A stretch of DNA of 64,000 bases. It comes from Rhizobium chutanense (GTDB lineage: Bacteria > Pseudomonadota > Alphaproteobacteria > Rhizobiales > Rhizobiaceae). The notes beneath the pieces were generated by a model. That model worked only from the letters and a program-made list of their open reading frames with translations. It had not been told where the DNA came from and ran no database searches. Positions within the stretch are counted from its first letter, which is position 1, and every line of letters begins with the position of its first letter. Shown here one piece after another: positions 37,277 through 48,573 of this stretch. Both the position numbers and the translations under genes were made by a program. The stretch is from contig NZ_NWSV01000007.1 in assembly GCF_002531935.1 (NCBI RefSeq), positions 210,250-274,249 of the forward strand, written 5' to 3'.

Positions 37277-40200
37277 TCACTGGAATTCGAAGATCTGCCG
37301 GAAAACACCGGGCGCGATGATCGACAGCGGATTGATCTGCAGGTTCGGCTGGTCGAACTTGCCTGTGAGTTTGAAGGTGATACCGATCAGGCCGCGGTCG
37401 CTGCCATTGCCGAGGATGACGCCGATCAGCGGCAGTTCGGCAAACAGCCGGTTGAGGCCGTAGGCCGGCATGAAAGTGCCGGTCATGTCCATGTTGCCCT
37501 TGCGATCGCGCACGACTCCCTGGAAAGTCGCGCCGATCTGGTCGCCGCGCAGCACGCCGTTCTCGATGCCGACCATGCCATTGCGCGACACGACGCGGGC
37601 AAAGCCGCGCTGGAAACGCTGCGACGAGGTATCGATGTCGCGCTTGACGGCTTCATTGAGGCTGCGCTGCTCGCTTCCGACAGGCGTCGAGACGATCGAG
37701 CGCAGCCGTTGTTCGTTGACGATCGCAAAACGGCGCACGTCGAGCGAACCGTCCCAGCCGCCCTGTGGAGAAAGCCGGATCGCCAGATTGAGCAGACCGC
37801 CCTGCATGTGCTGATAGAGATCGGCGAAACGCGATACCGCGCCGGCATCGCCGCTGGTGATGTTGATGACGCCGCCATCCTTCATCTGGCTGACCACGGC
37901 CTCGCCGCTGTCGGTAACGGCGGAAAAGTTCAGCGCTTGCAGCCTGTCGCCGCGCAGTGACACCTGCGCCTGGAAATTGCCGATCTTTTCGTCGTTGAAA
38001 CCGATGACGTTTTTGAGCTTAGCGCGCACCGACACGCCGGTGTCGCCGGCATCTCCTTCATCATCATCGCCCGAGCCCGATTTCAACCGTGCGATAACCG
38101 GCCGCGCATCGGCGCTATCGCCGGAAACGGAAACGTCGAAATTACCCTTGCTGCGCTTCACCGATAGGGCGAAATCGTCGAGCGAGGAGAGTTTGACGCT
38201 GTCGAAATCGGCAGAGATCAGCCCGGCCTTGCCGACATTCAGAGACCCGGTGGCGCCGAAACCGTCGCCCTTCAGCCGGAAATTCTTGATCTCGGTATTG
38301 TCGGCCGGGCCGGATGTTTCGAATTCGGCCGTGGCCGCAATGCCGCTGCCCTTCGACCAGCCGATCCACGGCAGGTCGAGCTGCGATTTGGTGAGGTCGA
38401 GCTGGACGTCCTGCCGGTCGTCGTCGATCCGCGTCAGCACCATCTTCACGCTGCCGCCGATGATGCCGGCGAGGCCGGGTATCAGCTTGTTGCGCTGGTC
38501 TTCGGACAGCGTCGCGGTGATTACCCGCTGCCGCTTCGCGCTGTCGGATGCCTCGACCGGTTCGGCAAGATCGATGTCGGCCGGGACGCCATCGATCTGG
38601 GCCTTGGCGTCGAGCGTGATCTGTTTCGGATTGCCGTTCAGCGTACCGTTGAGATTGCTGATCGTCCGGCCGGAAAACGGCTTGGCAAGATCGATGTCGG
38701 TCAGCTTCATTTCCGCCGTCCATTCGGCCGGCGGCGGGTTCTGCGAAGAGAGCAGGCCGAAATGCGCCTTGACGTGCGCCTCGATCCGGCCTTTGAAATC
38801 GTCGGGCGTAAAGCCGGCGCGCTGCAGCACCCGGATCGGCCTATAGGTCAGAAGTTCGCCGACGGCGTCGGCTGCTCCGGAGACCGCGAGATCGATATCC
38901 GCCATCAGCGGCTTGTCGTAGGTGGCGGGCATGATGAAGGTTCCCTGCCCGAGAACGACGGATCGGCCGGAAGGGAAATAGGACGTGCCGCTCTTGATCG
39001 CGATCGTCGCAACGGGGCCGGTCAGATCGAAATGGGCCGACGTGTCACGGATCGGCGGAATCTCGCCGGCGACGTTCATCCGCGCTCCCGCGATGTCGAA
39101 GCCGATGCGGATCTGGTTGGCATCGAGCTTCAATCCCCTGCCGCCGGCGGCCTCATCCAGTCTGCCGAAGGGAATGAAGACTGATATGGCGGCGTTGGTG
39201 ACCGTGCCGCCGAAGAGGTTGCCGTGTACCCAGGCGCGCACCTTCGGCGCCATCCAGAAGGGCCAGAGCTGCTTGATCGCGGTCGTCTGCAACTGTGCCG
39301 ACTGGCCGGCAAAGCTGATCTCCGGCGATTTGTCGCCGAGCTTGACGTGCAGCGCCCCGTAAAGCGCGCCGAGCGGGCTGGAGACGGTCATGTTGGGAAA
39401 CAGGAACTCCCGCCCGCTGACCATGTAGCGCCCGGTGGCCTGGATGTCGAAGGAGAGCGGCTGCTCGCCGGAGCCGCCGGGGGCCGCTGTGCCGCCGCTG
39501 ACAAGCAGGTCGATGCCGAAGCCCTTCCCGGCCTGCGGATCGAGCTTGTCGAGATCGATGAGCGCGCCGTTGATCGGCACCGTGGTCGCGCCGAACCGGG
39601 CGTTCGACCGGGCAATTTCGAGCGTCTGCTTGTCGAAATCGTAGACGAGGTTGATCTGCCCGCCCGACAGCTCCTGCGCATCGCCGTCCGCATAGATCAG
39701 GCCGGAACCGATATCGAGCGTCGCCGCCAGCGCCGGCTGCACGCTGTCTCGCCCCCTGGTGGCCGACACCGTCAGGTCGGCGAAGGCGTTGAGCCCCTGG
39801 CGTATCACGCCCTGATCGTTGCGTTTCAGCGCAAAGGGCGTGAGATCGGCATGCTTCAGCGTCGCCACGACCTTCGACACGTGGCCGCCTTCTTTCTCGG
39901 CGAGCACATCGAGCTCGGCCACCTCACCGTTGAGCGCGACCTCGCCGCTCAATTGCAGTGAGGACGGGCCGGCATGGGCAAAGACGAGATTGTCGATGAC
40001 GAGCGACAGCGGACCATTGGCGGTATCGGCAAGCTTGATGTTTATGCCGGAGATGCGCACCGAATTCGTCGAGCCGCGCGTCACGATGCTGTCGAACATA
40101 TCGAACTGCGAAAAGATCCTTTCCATCGCCGCCGGCATGGCGTCAATGCGCAGATCGTCGAGTTTGACGGGATTGCCGGAGGGAAGAAGTGCTGTATCGA

Positions 40201-40675
40201 GGGCGATATCCTCCGCTTCGATGTCCGAAACGGCGATGCGGCCGCGGAAAAGCTGCAGCGGATCGAGCCCCAGGCGCACAGAACCCGTCGTCGACAGGTG
40301 CTGACCGCTCTCCCGGTCGATCATGTTGACGTTGCGCGCCTCCAGCGCCAGCCGGAAGTCCGACGTGAAGCGGATGACGGTGGAGCCGACCTCGGCGCGG
40401 TAGCGCGGTCCGGCCACGCCGTTCAACGCCGCCTGCGCCTGCTGCGACAGCGGCTTGTCGAACATGCCACTTTCGACGGTGAAGATGATCGCAGCGAAAA
40501 CAAGCAGAATCAGCCCCAGAAATCCGAGCGTCAGCTTCGCCGTGCGCTGCATTGGCGAACGCGGCGGCGGGCAATGGACGATGATCGGATCCTCGGCCTG
40601 GGCGGACGGCAAGCGGTCCAGCGCAACGATATCCTTCTTGCGAAACGTGACCTTTTCGCCGCGGATGGCTGACAT
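37277..40675 (-). CDS. Large AsmA/YhdP-like inner-membrane protein
   Basis: An 1132-residue protein: about 40 cytoplasmic residues, one membrane helix (LTLGFLGLILLVFAAIIFTV, about residues 46-65), then over 1000 periplasmic residues of repetitive beta structure. The region after the helix (DFRLALEARNVNMIDRESG, LDPLQLFRGRIAVSDIEAED) fits DUF3971/YhdP, and the end (GTFMPAYGLNRLFAELPLIG, GLIGITFKLTGKFDQPNLQINPLS) fits AsmA-like C-terminal domains. YhdP, TamB and AsmA proteins bridge the periplasm and move phospholipids to the outer membrane. GAAGGCGC precedes the ATG. It stands alone, divergent from bcp. Confidence 0.9.
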   Translation of the reverse strand: MSAIRGEKVTFRKKDIVALDRLPSAQAEDPIIVHCPPPRSPMQRTAKLTLGFLGLILLVFAAIIFTVESGMFDKPLSQQAQAALNGVAGPRYRAEVGSTVIRFTSDFRLALEARNVNMIDRESGQHLSTTGSVRLGLDPLQLFRGRIAVSDIEAEDIALDTALLPSGNPVKLDDLRIDAMPAAMERIFSQFDMFDSIVTRGSTNSVRISGINIKLADTANGPLSLVIDNLVFAHAGPSSLQLSGEVALNGEVAELDVLAEKEGGHVSKVVATLKHADLTPFALKRNDQGVIRQGLNAFADLTVSATRGRDSVQPALAATLDIGSGLIYADGDAQELSGGQINLVYDFDKQTLEIARSNARFGATTVPINGALIDLDKLDPQAGKGFGIDLLVSGGTAAPGGSGEQPLSFDIQATGRYMVSGREFLFPNMTVSSPLGALYGALHVKLGDKSPEISFAGQSAQLQTTAIKQLWPFWMAPKVRAWVHGNLFGGTVTNAAISVFIPFGRLDEAAGGRGLKLDANQIRIGFDIAGARMNVAGEIPPIRDTSAHFDLTGPVATIAIKSGTSYFPSGRSVVLGQGTFIMPATYDKPLMADIDLAVSGAADAVGELLTYRPIRVLQRAGFTPDDFKGRIEAHVKAHFGLLSSQNPPPAEWTAEMKLTDIDLAKPFSGRTISNLNGTLNGNPKQITLDAKAQIDGVPADIDLAEPVEASDSAKRQRVITATLSEDQRNKLIPGLAGIIGGSVKMVLTRIDDDRQDVQLDLTKSQLDLPWIGWSKGSGIAATAEFETSGPADNTEIKNFRLKGDGFGATGSLNVGKAGLISADFDSVKLSSLDDFALSVKRSKGNFDVSVSGDSADARPVIARLKSGSGDDDEGDAGDTGVSVRAKLKNVIGFNDEKIGNFQAQVSLRGDRLQALNFSAVTDSGEAVVSQMKDGGVINITSGDAGAVSRFADLYQHMQGGLLNLAIRLSPQGGWDGSLDVRRFAIVNEQRLRSIVSTPVGSEQRSLNEAVKRDIDTSSQRFQRGFARVVSRNGMVGIENGVLRGDQIGATFQGVVRDRKGNMDMTGTFMPAYGLNRLFAELPLIGVILGNGSDRGLIGITFKLTGKFDQPNLQINPLSIIAPGVFRQIFEFQ

Positions 40676-40800
40676 GCGCCTTCGGGCTCTCCCTTAAGTG
40701 AAGAATTGAACCCGGCAATGCTGGACGGGTTTCCATCCACTATATAATTCGGGGAGAGACAGTGTCATCCACAAACCCGGCAAAAGAAAGGTTTTCCCAA

Positions 40801-41274
40801 ATGGCGGTTCCCGGCATCGGCGCCACGGCTCCTGATTTCAACCTTCCCCGCGATGGCGGCGGCCGCGTCTCGCTGGCCGAATTCCATGGCAGGCCGCTCG
40901 TCCTGTTCTTCTACCCTAAGGACGACACGACCGGCTGCACTGCAGAATCACTGGCTTTCACCGCATTGGCAAGCGAGTTCGAGGCGGCCGGTGCCGCCGT
41001 CATCGGCATGTCGCCCGATTCGGCCGCCTGCCATGACAAGTTTATCAGGAAGCACCGTCTTTCGGTGGCGCTCGCCTCGGACGAGGAAAAAACCACGCTG
41101 CGGGCCTATGGCGTCTGGAAGGAAAAGAGCATGTACGGCCGCAACTTCATGGGCGTCGAGCGCACCACTTTCCTGATCCGCCAGGACGGCACGATCGCCA
41201 CCATCTGGCAGAAGGTGAAGGTGCAGGGCCATGCCGAAACCGTGCTCGAGGCCGTGCGGAATCTGGCGGCGTGA
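40801..41274 (+). CDS. bcp: Peroxiredoxin, Bcp/PrxQ family
   Basis: A 157-residue thiol peroxidase. The peroxidatic Cys46 is in YPKDDTTGCTAES with the conserved Thr and Pro. The second Cys found five residues later in classical Bcp (Cys51) is missing (Leu). A different Cys77, in DSAACHDKF, could act as the resolving thiol as in alpha3-type PrxQ, or the enzyme could be 1-Cys. GVERTTFLIRQDG is typical. The ATG at 40801 has GAAAGG upstream; a GTG at 40762 is possible. Its TGA overlaps the GTG of the next gene. Confidence 0.92.
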   Translation: MAVPGIGATAPDFNLPRDGGGRVSLAEFHGRPLVLFFYPKDDTTGCTAESLAFTALASEFEAAGAAVIGMSPDSAACHDKFIRKHRLSVALASDEEKTTLRAYGVWKEKSMYGRNFMGVERTTFLIRQDGTIATIWQKVKVQGHAETVLEAVRNLAA

Positions 41275-42098
41275 CCGGCAACCTCACGATAACATCTCTG
41301 CGTGGCGGCGCCATCGATGCGATACGCTCCGCCGATCTCGACCGCAAGACGGCGCTCGCGCAGGAAAGCGCCACCCGCTGGTTCGAACGCCGGGTGTCGT
41401 TGCGCTCGCCGCTCGATGCCGCATTGCCGGACAGGCCCGGCCGTCCTGAAAAGCCGGTTCTGACGCCGCCGACCCAGGTGGAGAAACGCTCGTTGCACAC
41501 GCTGAAAGGCCGGATCGCCCTGCTCCATGCCATCGCCCATATCGAGCTTAATGCCGTCGATCTGGCGCTCGATATCGTCGCGCGTTTCGCAACCGAACAG
41601 GTGCCGAATTCCTTCTTCGACGGCTGGATGCAGGTTGCCTTCGAGGAGGCGAAACATTTCCGCATGGTGCGCGCCCGCCTCAACGATCTCGGCGCCGATT
41701 ACGGCGATCTTCCCGCCCATGACGGGCTCTGGCAGGCCGCCCATTCTACGCGCAACGACCTCACCGCAAGGCTCGCCGTCGTGCCGCTGATTCTCGAAGC
41801 CCGCGGCCTCGACGTCACGCCGTCGCTGCAGGCAAAGATGCGCCAGACCGGCGATCTCGAAAGTGCTGCCGTGCTCGACGTCATCTACAACGACGAGAAA
41901 GGCCATGTCGCCGTCGGCGCCAAATGGTTCCGCTTCCTCTGCGCCCGCGAGAAGCGCGACCCCGCAAAGGCTTTTCAGGAGCTGGTGCGCGCCAATTTCC
42001 GCGGGCCGCTGAAGCCACCCTTCAACGACCTCGCTCGCGCCGAGGCCGGACTGACGCCGTCCTTCTATCGCTCGCTGGCTTCGATCAGCCACGCGTGA
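41271..42098 (+). CDS. DUF455 ferritin-like protein
   Basis: A 275-residue cytoplasmic protein of the DUF455 family, which has a ferritin-like four-helix diiron fold. Probable metal ligands are in AIAHIELNAVDLALD, the ExxH of VAFEEAKHFRM, and NDEKGHVAVG. The middle LAVVPLILEARGLDVTP is typical. Relatives are annotated with tRNA hydroxylase-like or unknown roles; no reaction is proven here. The start is GTG in the GTGA overlap with bcp, so the two are coupled, which hints at a shared oxidative-stress setting. Confidence 0.9.
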   Translation: MTGNLTITSLRGGAIDAIRSADLDRKTALAQESATRWFERRVSLRSPLDAALPDRPGRPEKPVLTPPTQVEKRSLHTLKGRIALLHAIAHIELNAVDLALDIVARFATEQVPNSFFDGWMQVAFEEAKHFRMVRARLNDLGADYGDLPAHDGLWQAAHSTRNDLTARLAVVPLILEARGLDVTPSLQAKMRQTGDLESAAVLDVIYNDEKGHVAVGAKWFRFLCAREKRDPAKAFQELVRANFRGPLKPPFNDLARAEAGLTPSFYRSLASISHA

Positions 42099-42203
42099 AG
42101 TCCCTGAAATTTATGATCCGACGACGGCAGTGAAAGCATTCATTAACCATAACCGTGTCTAATCTTCCGAAAGAGGCGTAGCGCATCAATCGGGAGAGCC
42201 TGC

Positions 42204-43508
42204 GTGAACAGCGGACATCAGCACCGGGTATTCGGCAGGCGGGCGCAGGAACATATCCTGATCCTGGCAAGCGGCGACAAGGTCCGCCACGTGACGGTCC
42301 GGCCGTGGATGGCGGCGATCGCCTTCTGCTTCATCGGCGTCTTCTCGATCGGCTATCTCCTGGCCACCTCCTATCTCGTGCTGCGCGACGATCTGATCGG
42401 CGCCACCATGGCGCGCCAAGCCCGCATGCAGCACGACTATGAAGATCGCATCGCCGCCCTTCGCGCTCAGGTCGACCGCATCACCTCCCGCCAGCTTCTC
42501 GACCAGCAGGTGGTCGAAGACAAGGTCGACAAGCTGATGGAGCAGCAAATGGCGCTGACCTCGCGCCACGGCAAGCTCGACAATCTGCTCGACCGGGCCG
42601 AAAGCTCCGGCCTCACGGAAAAGGACGGTGCCCCGCCTGCCCCCATTCAGTCCTATGCTCCCGACATCAAGGACAAGCGCGCTTCGCTTGGCGGCATCGA
42701 GGCGATCGAGAAACAGCTGGCGAGCGGCGCGCCCGCCGATGCGACGCCAGACAACTCGACGCTTGCCTATGTGCCGTCCGCCGAAACCGTCGGCGATCGC
42801 GCCGATCGCATCTTCTCCAACGTGACGCTGTCGCTGAAGGGTGTCGAACAGGACCAGCGCAACCGCGTAGAGCAACTGACGAGCGATGCCGGCAATGCCG
42901 CCAACGCCATTGCGACAGTGCTGACCCGCTTCAAGATTCCGACGCCGGCAGAGACCGCGGCTGAGAAGGACGACGACGCCGTCGGCGGCCCATATGTCGA
43001 GCCCGAAAGCAACGACGACTTCAACAATTCACTGGTGGCGCTCGACAGCGCGCTGACCCGGCTTGAAGCGGTGCGCAGCACTGCCGAATCGCTGCCCTTC
43101 CGCAATCCCGCCATCGGCAAGGAAGTGACCAGCCCCTTCGGCAATCGCCGTGATCCTTTCCTCGGCCGCCTGGCGCTCCATTCCGGCATCGACTTCCGCT
43201 TTGCTCCGGGCGAGAGGATCCGCCCGACCGCACCCGGTAAGGTGATTGCGGCCGGCTGGACCGGCGGCTACGGCAACATGGTCGAAGTCGATCACGGGAA
43301 CGGCATCTCGACGCGCTACGGGCATATGTCGGAAGTGCTGGTCAAGGTCGGCGACACGGTCGACCGCAATGACGTCATCGGCCTTGCCGGCAGCACCGGC
43401 CGCTCGACGGGGACGCATCTGCACTATGAAGTGCGCCAGGACGGCCACGCCGTCGATCCAGTATATTTCATGAATGCCGGCCTTAAACTCGCCACCTATA
43501 TCAAGTAA
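42204..43508 (+). CDS. M23-family peptidase with coiled coil
   Basis: A 434-residue envelope protein. It has a short basic N-terminus, one membrane helix (MAAIAFCFIGVFSIGYLLAT, about residues 33-52), a coiled coil rich in charged residues (about 60-140 and 195-290), then a LytM/M23 domain. The zinc ligands are intact: His326 and Asp330 in LHSGIDFRF and the HxH of GTHLHYEV. It should cut or regulate cutting of peptidoglycan cross-links at division or growth. The start is GTG with GGGAGAG 7 nt upstream. It is monocistronic. Confidence 0.92.
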   Translation: MNSGHQHRVFGRRAQEHILILASGDKVRHVTVRPWMAAIAFCFIGVFSIGYLLATSYLVLRDDLIGATMARQARMQHDYEDRIAALRAQVDRITSRQLLDQQVVEDKVDKLMEQQMALTSRHGKLDNLLDRAESSGLTEKDGAPPAPIQSYAPDIKDKRASLGGIEAIEKQLASGAPADATPDNSTLAYVPSAETVGDRADRIFSNVTLSLKGVEQDQRNRVEQLTSDAGNAANAIATVLTRFKIPTPAETAAEKDDDAVGGPYVEPESNDDFNNSLVALDSALTRLEAVRSTAESLPFRNPAIGKEVTSPFGNRRDPFLGRLALHSGIDFRFAPGERIRPTAPGKVIAAGWTGGYGNMVEVDHGNGISTRYGHMSEVLVKVGDTVDRNDVIGLAGSTGRSTGTHLHYEVRQDGHAVDPVYFMNAGLKLATYIK

Positions 43509-43562
43509 CAGCCATCAGGTAACCATCGCTTCACTCTGCACGGGGTGCGGCCTCTCTATTTC

Positions 43563-43591
43563 TTGACTTGCCGGCCATTCGGGGTTATGTC
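43563..43591 (+). promoter_or_regulatory. Promoter of DEAD-box helicase gene
   Basis: TTGACT (43563-43568), a 17-bp spacer and TATGTC (43586-43591). The start would be near 43598, giving a leader of about 68 nt and supporting the downstream TTG start. Confidence 0.5.
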
Positions 43592-43665
43592 GCGCTGCAT
43601 TGCGGCATGCAATCCCGCCGACTCGTTCAGAGCTCGGCCGAACCGGAACGGAAACAGTTTTCCCT

Positions 43666-45183
<1,518 letters not shown>

Positions 45184-45191
45184 GCCTTGCC

Positions 45192-45617
45192 ATGGCCAGG
45201 CCCGGTCTCGATTTTCCGGGCTTCGGCGTCGGCCTGGTGATTTTGCGCGACGCCAGGATCCTTCTCTACAAGCGCATGCGCCCGCCCGAAGCCGGCTACT
45301 GGAATATTGTCGGCGGCAAGGTCGATCATATGGAGCCGGCCGAGCAAGCCGCGCGCCGCGAGGCCGAAGAAGAAACCGGCCTCAAGATCGGCCGCATCGA
45401 GCGCATCGGCATGACCGAGCAGATCATCGATACCGACCGCCAGCACTGGATTTCGCTTCTCTATCTCGCCCGCGATGTCGAGGGTGAGCCGCAATTGACC
45501 GAACCGGACAAGCTTTCGGATTTCGGCTGGTTTCCCCTGACGGATTTGCCGGAACCGCTGTCGGCCTTCACCAAGGCGGCGATCGCAGCCTTGCCACCCG
45601 GTGAACGAGACGAATAG
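45192..45617 (+). CDS. Nudix hydrolase
   Basis: A 141-residue Nudix hydrolase that should cleave nucleoside diphosphates linked to another group. The Nudix box is complete: G in GGKVDHMEPAEQAA, then RREAEEETGL, fitting GX5EX7REUXEEXGU. The flanks GFGVGLVILRDARILLYKR and WNIVGGK are typical of the ADP-ribose pyrophosphatase or MutT-like subgroup. The start is probably ATG 45192, 9 nt after the helicase stop; a TTG at 45180 overlapping that stop is possible. It is tail-to-tail with the TfoX-N gene, stops touching. Confidence 0.9.
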   Translation: MARPGLDFPGFGVGLVILRDARILLYKRMRPPEAGYWNIVGGKVDHMEPAEQAARREAEEETGLKIGRIERIGMTEQIIDTDRQHWISLLYLARDVEGEPQLTEPDKLSDFGWFPLTDLPEPLSAFTKAAIAALPPGERDE

Positions 45618-45935
45618 TTATTCGGCGCGAAGCGACGCCTCATAGGCAAGCCGCACCCATTTCGCCATCAGATCGGGATCGTCATAGGCCTCGTCGGGGA
45701 TCGACCAGTAGGGCATTTTCACCGGCTTGCCCTTCTTGCCCTCATAGCTCCACTGCGTGGCGCCGGCGGCGGCAAATTCCGGGGCGCTCGTCTCGTCCGC
45801 CTTCAGCAGCATCTCGTCACGCACTTCGAGCGCGATGATGCGCCCGAGATGATAGATGCCCTTGCCGCCGAACATGCGCTTGACCGTGACCGGGCCGAGC
45901 CCCTGAAACATTTCCTCGATCCCGGCATTGTCCAT
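45618..45935 (-). CDS. TfoX N-terminal domain protein
   Basis: A 105-residue protein consisting only of the TfoX/Sxy N-terminal domain: LGPVTVKRMFGGKGIYHLGRIIALEVRDEMLLKAD and MPYWSIPDEAYDDPDLMAKW. The full TfoX controls competence in gammaproteobacteria, but stand-alone N domains are common in Rhizobiales and have no assigned role. GAGGGAATAGAGC precedes the ATG. It follows the flavin reductase gene by 34 bp on the same strand, and the two may be co-transcribed. Confidence 0.9.
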   Translation of the reverse strand: MDNAGIEEMFQGLGPVTVKRMFGGKGIYHLGRIIALEVRDEMLLKADETSAPEFAAAGATQWSYEGKKGKPVKMPYWSIPDEAYDDPDLMAKWVRLAYEASLRAE

Positions 45936-45969
45936 GCTCTATTCCCTCGAAATCCTGTCACCGCTCACA

Positions 45970-46464
45970 TCACAGCGCGTGATAATCCCGGTTCAGATAG
46001 AGGAGCGCCGGGTGCTTTTCGCTGAAGCGGACGGCTGCGACCTCGCCGAAGATGACATTGTGCGTCGGCATTTCCTTGATGTCGGTCACCCGGCAATCGA
46101 AGGCGGCGAGCGCATCGGCCAGCACAGGCGCGCCGGTAACCAGCGTCTCGAAACGGGCGCTGCCGAAACGGGCATCATCGGCAAGCGCCGTGCGCCCGGA
46201 GAAAGCGTCGGCAACGCCCTGATGATGGGCGCCGAGCGTGTTGAGCACGAAGATGCCGCTGCGGAAAAAGATCTCGTTCTTCGGATTGGTGTTGTTGAGG
46301 CATATCAGCACCGAGGCCGGATTGTCGGAGACCGAGCAGGCGGCGGTGATGGTGACACCGCGGCGCACGCCTTCCATGACAGTCGTCACGAGCTGCACAT
46401 GGCCGGCATAACGGCTCATGGCATCGCGATAAAGGCCAGGGTCGATATGCTGCCTGTTCAACAC
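45970..46464 (-). CDS. Flavin reductase domain protein
   Basis: A 164-residue flavin-binding split-barrel protein of the flavin reductase (HpaC/RutF-like) family. Typical segments are YAGHVQLVTTVMEGVRRGVTITAACSVSDNPASVLICLN, FVLNTLGAHHQGVADAFSG and the C-terminal HNVIFGEVAAVRF. Such enzymes reduce FMN or FAD with NAD(P)H to feed a two-component monooxygenase; no such oxygenase is adjacent. The start is GTG at 46464 with GGGAGAAGCAG just upstream. It probably heads a two-gene unit with the TfoX-N gene. Confidence 0.9.
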   Translation of the reverse strand: MLNRQHIDPGLYRDAMSRYAGHVQLVTTVMEGVRRGVTITAACSVSDNPASVLICLNNTNPKNEIFFRSGIFVLNTLGAHHQGVADAFSGRTALADDARFGSARFETLVTGAPVLADALAAFDCRVTDIKEMPTHNVIFGEVAAVRFSEKHPALLYLNRDYHAL

Positions 46465-46550
46465 CTGCTTCTCCCTTGCGCTCTTCTGTCTACTGCCTAA
46501 TTCCGTAAATCGGCATCGTTTAAACGACGAAAATTAGGCAGCAATCGAAA

Positions 46551-46600
46551 GTGCTACAGCCTTCTCCGCGCATCCGAAAAGATGCGCGTCGCTGTCGTTC
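46551..46600. repeat. Palindromic extragenic element (REP-like)
   Basis: CTACAGC (46554-46560) is matched by GCTGTCG (46591-46597) around an inner perfect hairpin CGCGCATC-CGAAAA-GATGCGCG (46567-46588). The layout resembles the CTACAGCG...CGCTGTAG palindromes scattered between rhizobial genes. Only one copy is seen here. Confidence 0.5.
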
Positions 46601-46748
46601 GACTTGCTATCGCGCCAATATGGCGAGCATCTGTTACGTTTTCTACAATAGGACCGGTGAAAAGCGCTGGGTTACGCTTGTTTTTCTTTGACGATCGCGG
46701 CCTTGCGGATAAAAGGGCATGGACGATGGCTAGGGATCTCCGCCTTTC

Positions 46749-47831
46749 ATGATCAACCTGCGAGGGATAGCAGCCTTTCTGGTGCTGCTCGGAGCGGCGG
46801 CGCAAGGCCATGCGGCCGGCGTGACGATCGGCATCGTCGCCCCTCAGAACGGCCCGCTCGCTTTGCTCGGCAGCCAGATCGCCGCCGGCGCCGGTTTCGA
46901 GATCCAGCAATCCGGAAATACGCTCGTCGCCGTCAACGAGACCTGTGAGGACAATAGCGGTGCAGCGGTTGCCGATGCGCTCGTCAATGCCAAGGTGCAG
47001 ATCGCAATCGGCTTTCTCTGCAGCGAGACGCTGGAAGGCGCGCTGCCGAAGCTGAAAGACGCCGGCATCCCCGCCATCACCGTCTCGGTGCGCTCCCGCA
47101 TCCTCATGGAGGATGCCCTGAAAAACGGCTGGCCGCTCTTCCGCCTGGCGCCCGCCGACGGCACCGAGGCGGCAAAGATCATCGAAGTGATCCTCAAGGA
47201 CTGGGCGGCCGATCCGATCGCGCTGATCGAGGACGGCACCATTCATGGCCGCGAACTGACGGAAGCTGTGCGCAATGCGCTGGAGCAGAACGGCCTGAAG
47301 CCGGTCTTCACCGACACCTACCGGCCGGGACAGGAGCAGCAGATCGCCCTTGTCCGCCGCCTGAAACGAGCTGGCGCCACCCGGGTCTTCATCGGCGGCG
47401 ACCGCAACGATGTCGCCGTCATTGCCCGCGACGCCAAGGCGGAAAACATCCCGCTGTCCATTCTCGGCGGTGACGCCATGCGCGCCGCCGACCAGCCGCT
47501 GCCGCTGAATGCGGGCGTACGCGCCGTCGCTCTGCCGGAATATGCCCTGCTTCAGGAGGGCGCAGCCGCAGCTGAGACGCTGCGCGCCAAAGGCATCGAG
47601 CCGGAAGGGTATGTCCTGCCGTCGCTGGCCGCGGCACGCATTGCCGGCCAGGCCGTGGAAGCCGCCGCTCAAGCGGGCAAGCCCTTGCAGGAGACGCTTC
47701 TCGGCACGACATTCCAGACGCCCGTCGGCGCTGTGACCTTCAACGGAACGCATGAGCTTTCGCAAAATCCCTACCGCCTGCTCGAATGGCGGGGCAATGG
47801 CTTTTTCCCACCCGGCGCGCCGACGCAGTAA
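46749..47831 (+). CDS. Periplasmic binding protein, branched-chain amino acid (LivK) type
   Basis: A 360-residue type I periplasmic binding protein. The signal peptide is [17 protein letters not shown] (to about residue 22). The mature start [24 protein letters not shown] is typical of LivK/amide-binding proteins, as are [18 protein letters not shown] and [17 protein letters not shown]. Such proteins bind amino acids or amides for an ABC importer, but no permease or ATPase gene is adjacent, so it is an orphan. The start at 46749 has only a weak TAGGGAT site. rpe follows 65 bp later. Confidence 0.9.
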   Translation: MINLRGIAAFLVLLGAAAQGHAAGVTIGIVAPQNGPLALLGSQIAAGAGFEIQQSGNTLVAVNETCEDNSGAAVADALVNAKVQIAIGFLCSETLEGALPKLKDAGIPAITVSVRSRILMEDALKNGWPLFRLAPADGTEAAKIIEVILKDWAADPIALIEDGTIHGRELTEAVRNALEQNGLKPVFTDTYRPGQEQQIALVRRLKRAGATRVFIGGDRNDVAVIARDAKAENIPLSILGGDAMRAADQPLPLNAGVRAVALPEYALLQEGAAAAETLRAKGIEPEGYVLPSLAAARIAGQAVEAAAQAGKPLQETLLGTTFQTPVGAVTFNGTHELSQNPYRLLEWRGNGFFPPGAPTQ

Positions 47832-47895
47832 GGGGCGCGCCAGCCTTGAATCCGGCCGCCGCGATTCGATGGCGGCCCATACGGAGTACGACCTG

Positions 47896-48573
47896 ATGAC
47901 GCTGCCCATTCGTATCGCCCCCTCGATCCTCGCGGCGGACTTCGCCAGGCTCGGCGAGGAGGTACGCGACGTGACGGCCGCCGGCGCCGACTGGATCCAT
48001 CTCGACGTCATGGACGGCCATTTCGTGCCGAACATCTCCTTCGGCCCTGACGTCATCAAGTCGCTGCGCTCCTATAGCGCAGCCACTTTCGACTGCCATC
48101 TGATGATCTCGCCGGTCGACGACTATCTCGAAGCCTTCGCCAAGGCCGGCTGCGACCGCATCACCGTGCATGCCGAAGCCGGGCCGCATCTGCACCGCTC
48201 GCTGCAGACCATCCGCAATCTCGGCAAGAAGGTCGGGGTGACGATCAATCCGGCAACCCCGCTCAGCGCCATCGAGAACGTGCTCGACGATGTCGATCTC
48301 ATCCTGATCATGTCGGTCAACCCGGGCTTTGGCGGGCAGAAATTCATTCCGGCGATGGCCGCCAAGATTGCCGCGGCAAAATCACTGATCGGTGACAGAC
48401 CGATCGAACTTCAGGTCGACGGCGGCGTCACGGTGGAAACGGCCCCTGATATCGCGCGCGCCGGCGGCAACGTCCTCGTCGCCGGCTCGGCGATTTTCAA
48501 GGGCGATACGGTCGAGGCGTATCGCAAGACCGTCGCCGATCTGCGTCAGGCAGCCGAAGGGGCACGAACATGA
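47896..48573 (+). CDS. rpe: Ribulose-phosphate 3-epimerase
   Basis: A 225-residue TIM-barrel enzyme that interconverts ribulose-5-phosphate and xylulose-5-phosphate in the pentose phosphate and Calvin pathways. Signature segments are [32 protein letters not shown] (metal His and Asp), [19 protein letters not shown] and ELQVDGGV. Length is standard. CGGAG lies 9 nt before the ATG at 47896; the frame extends upstream into the preceding gene's end. It overlaps the next gene by four bases (ATGA). Confidence 0.97.
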   Translation: MTLPIRIAPSILAADFARLGEEVRDVTAAGADWIHLDVMDGHFVPNISFGPDVIKSLRSYSAATFDCHLMISPVDDYLEAFAKAGCDRITVHAEAGPHLHRSLQTIRNLGKKVGVTINPATPLSAIENVLDDVDLILIMSVNPGFGGQKFIPAMAAKIAAAKSLIGDRPIELQVDGGVTVETAPDIARAGGNVLVAGSAIFKGDTVEAYRKTVADLRQAAEGART

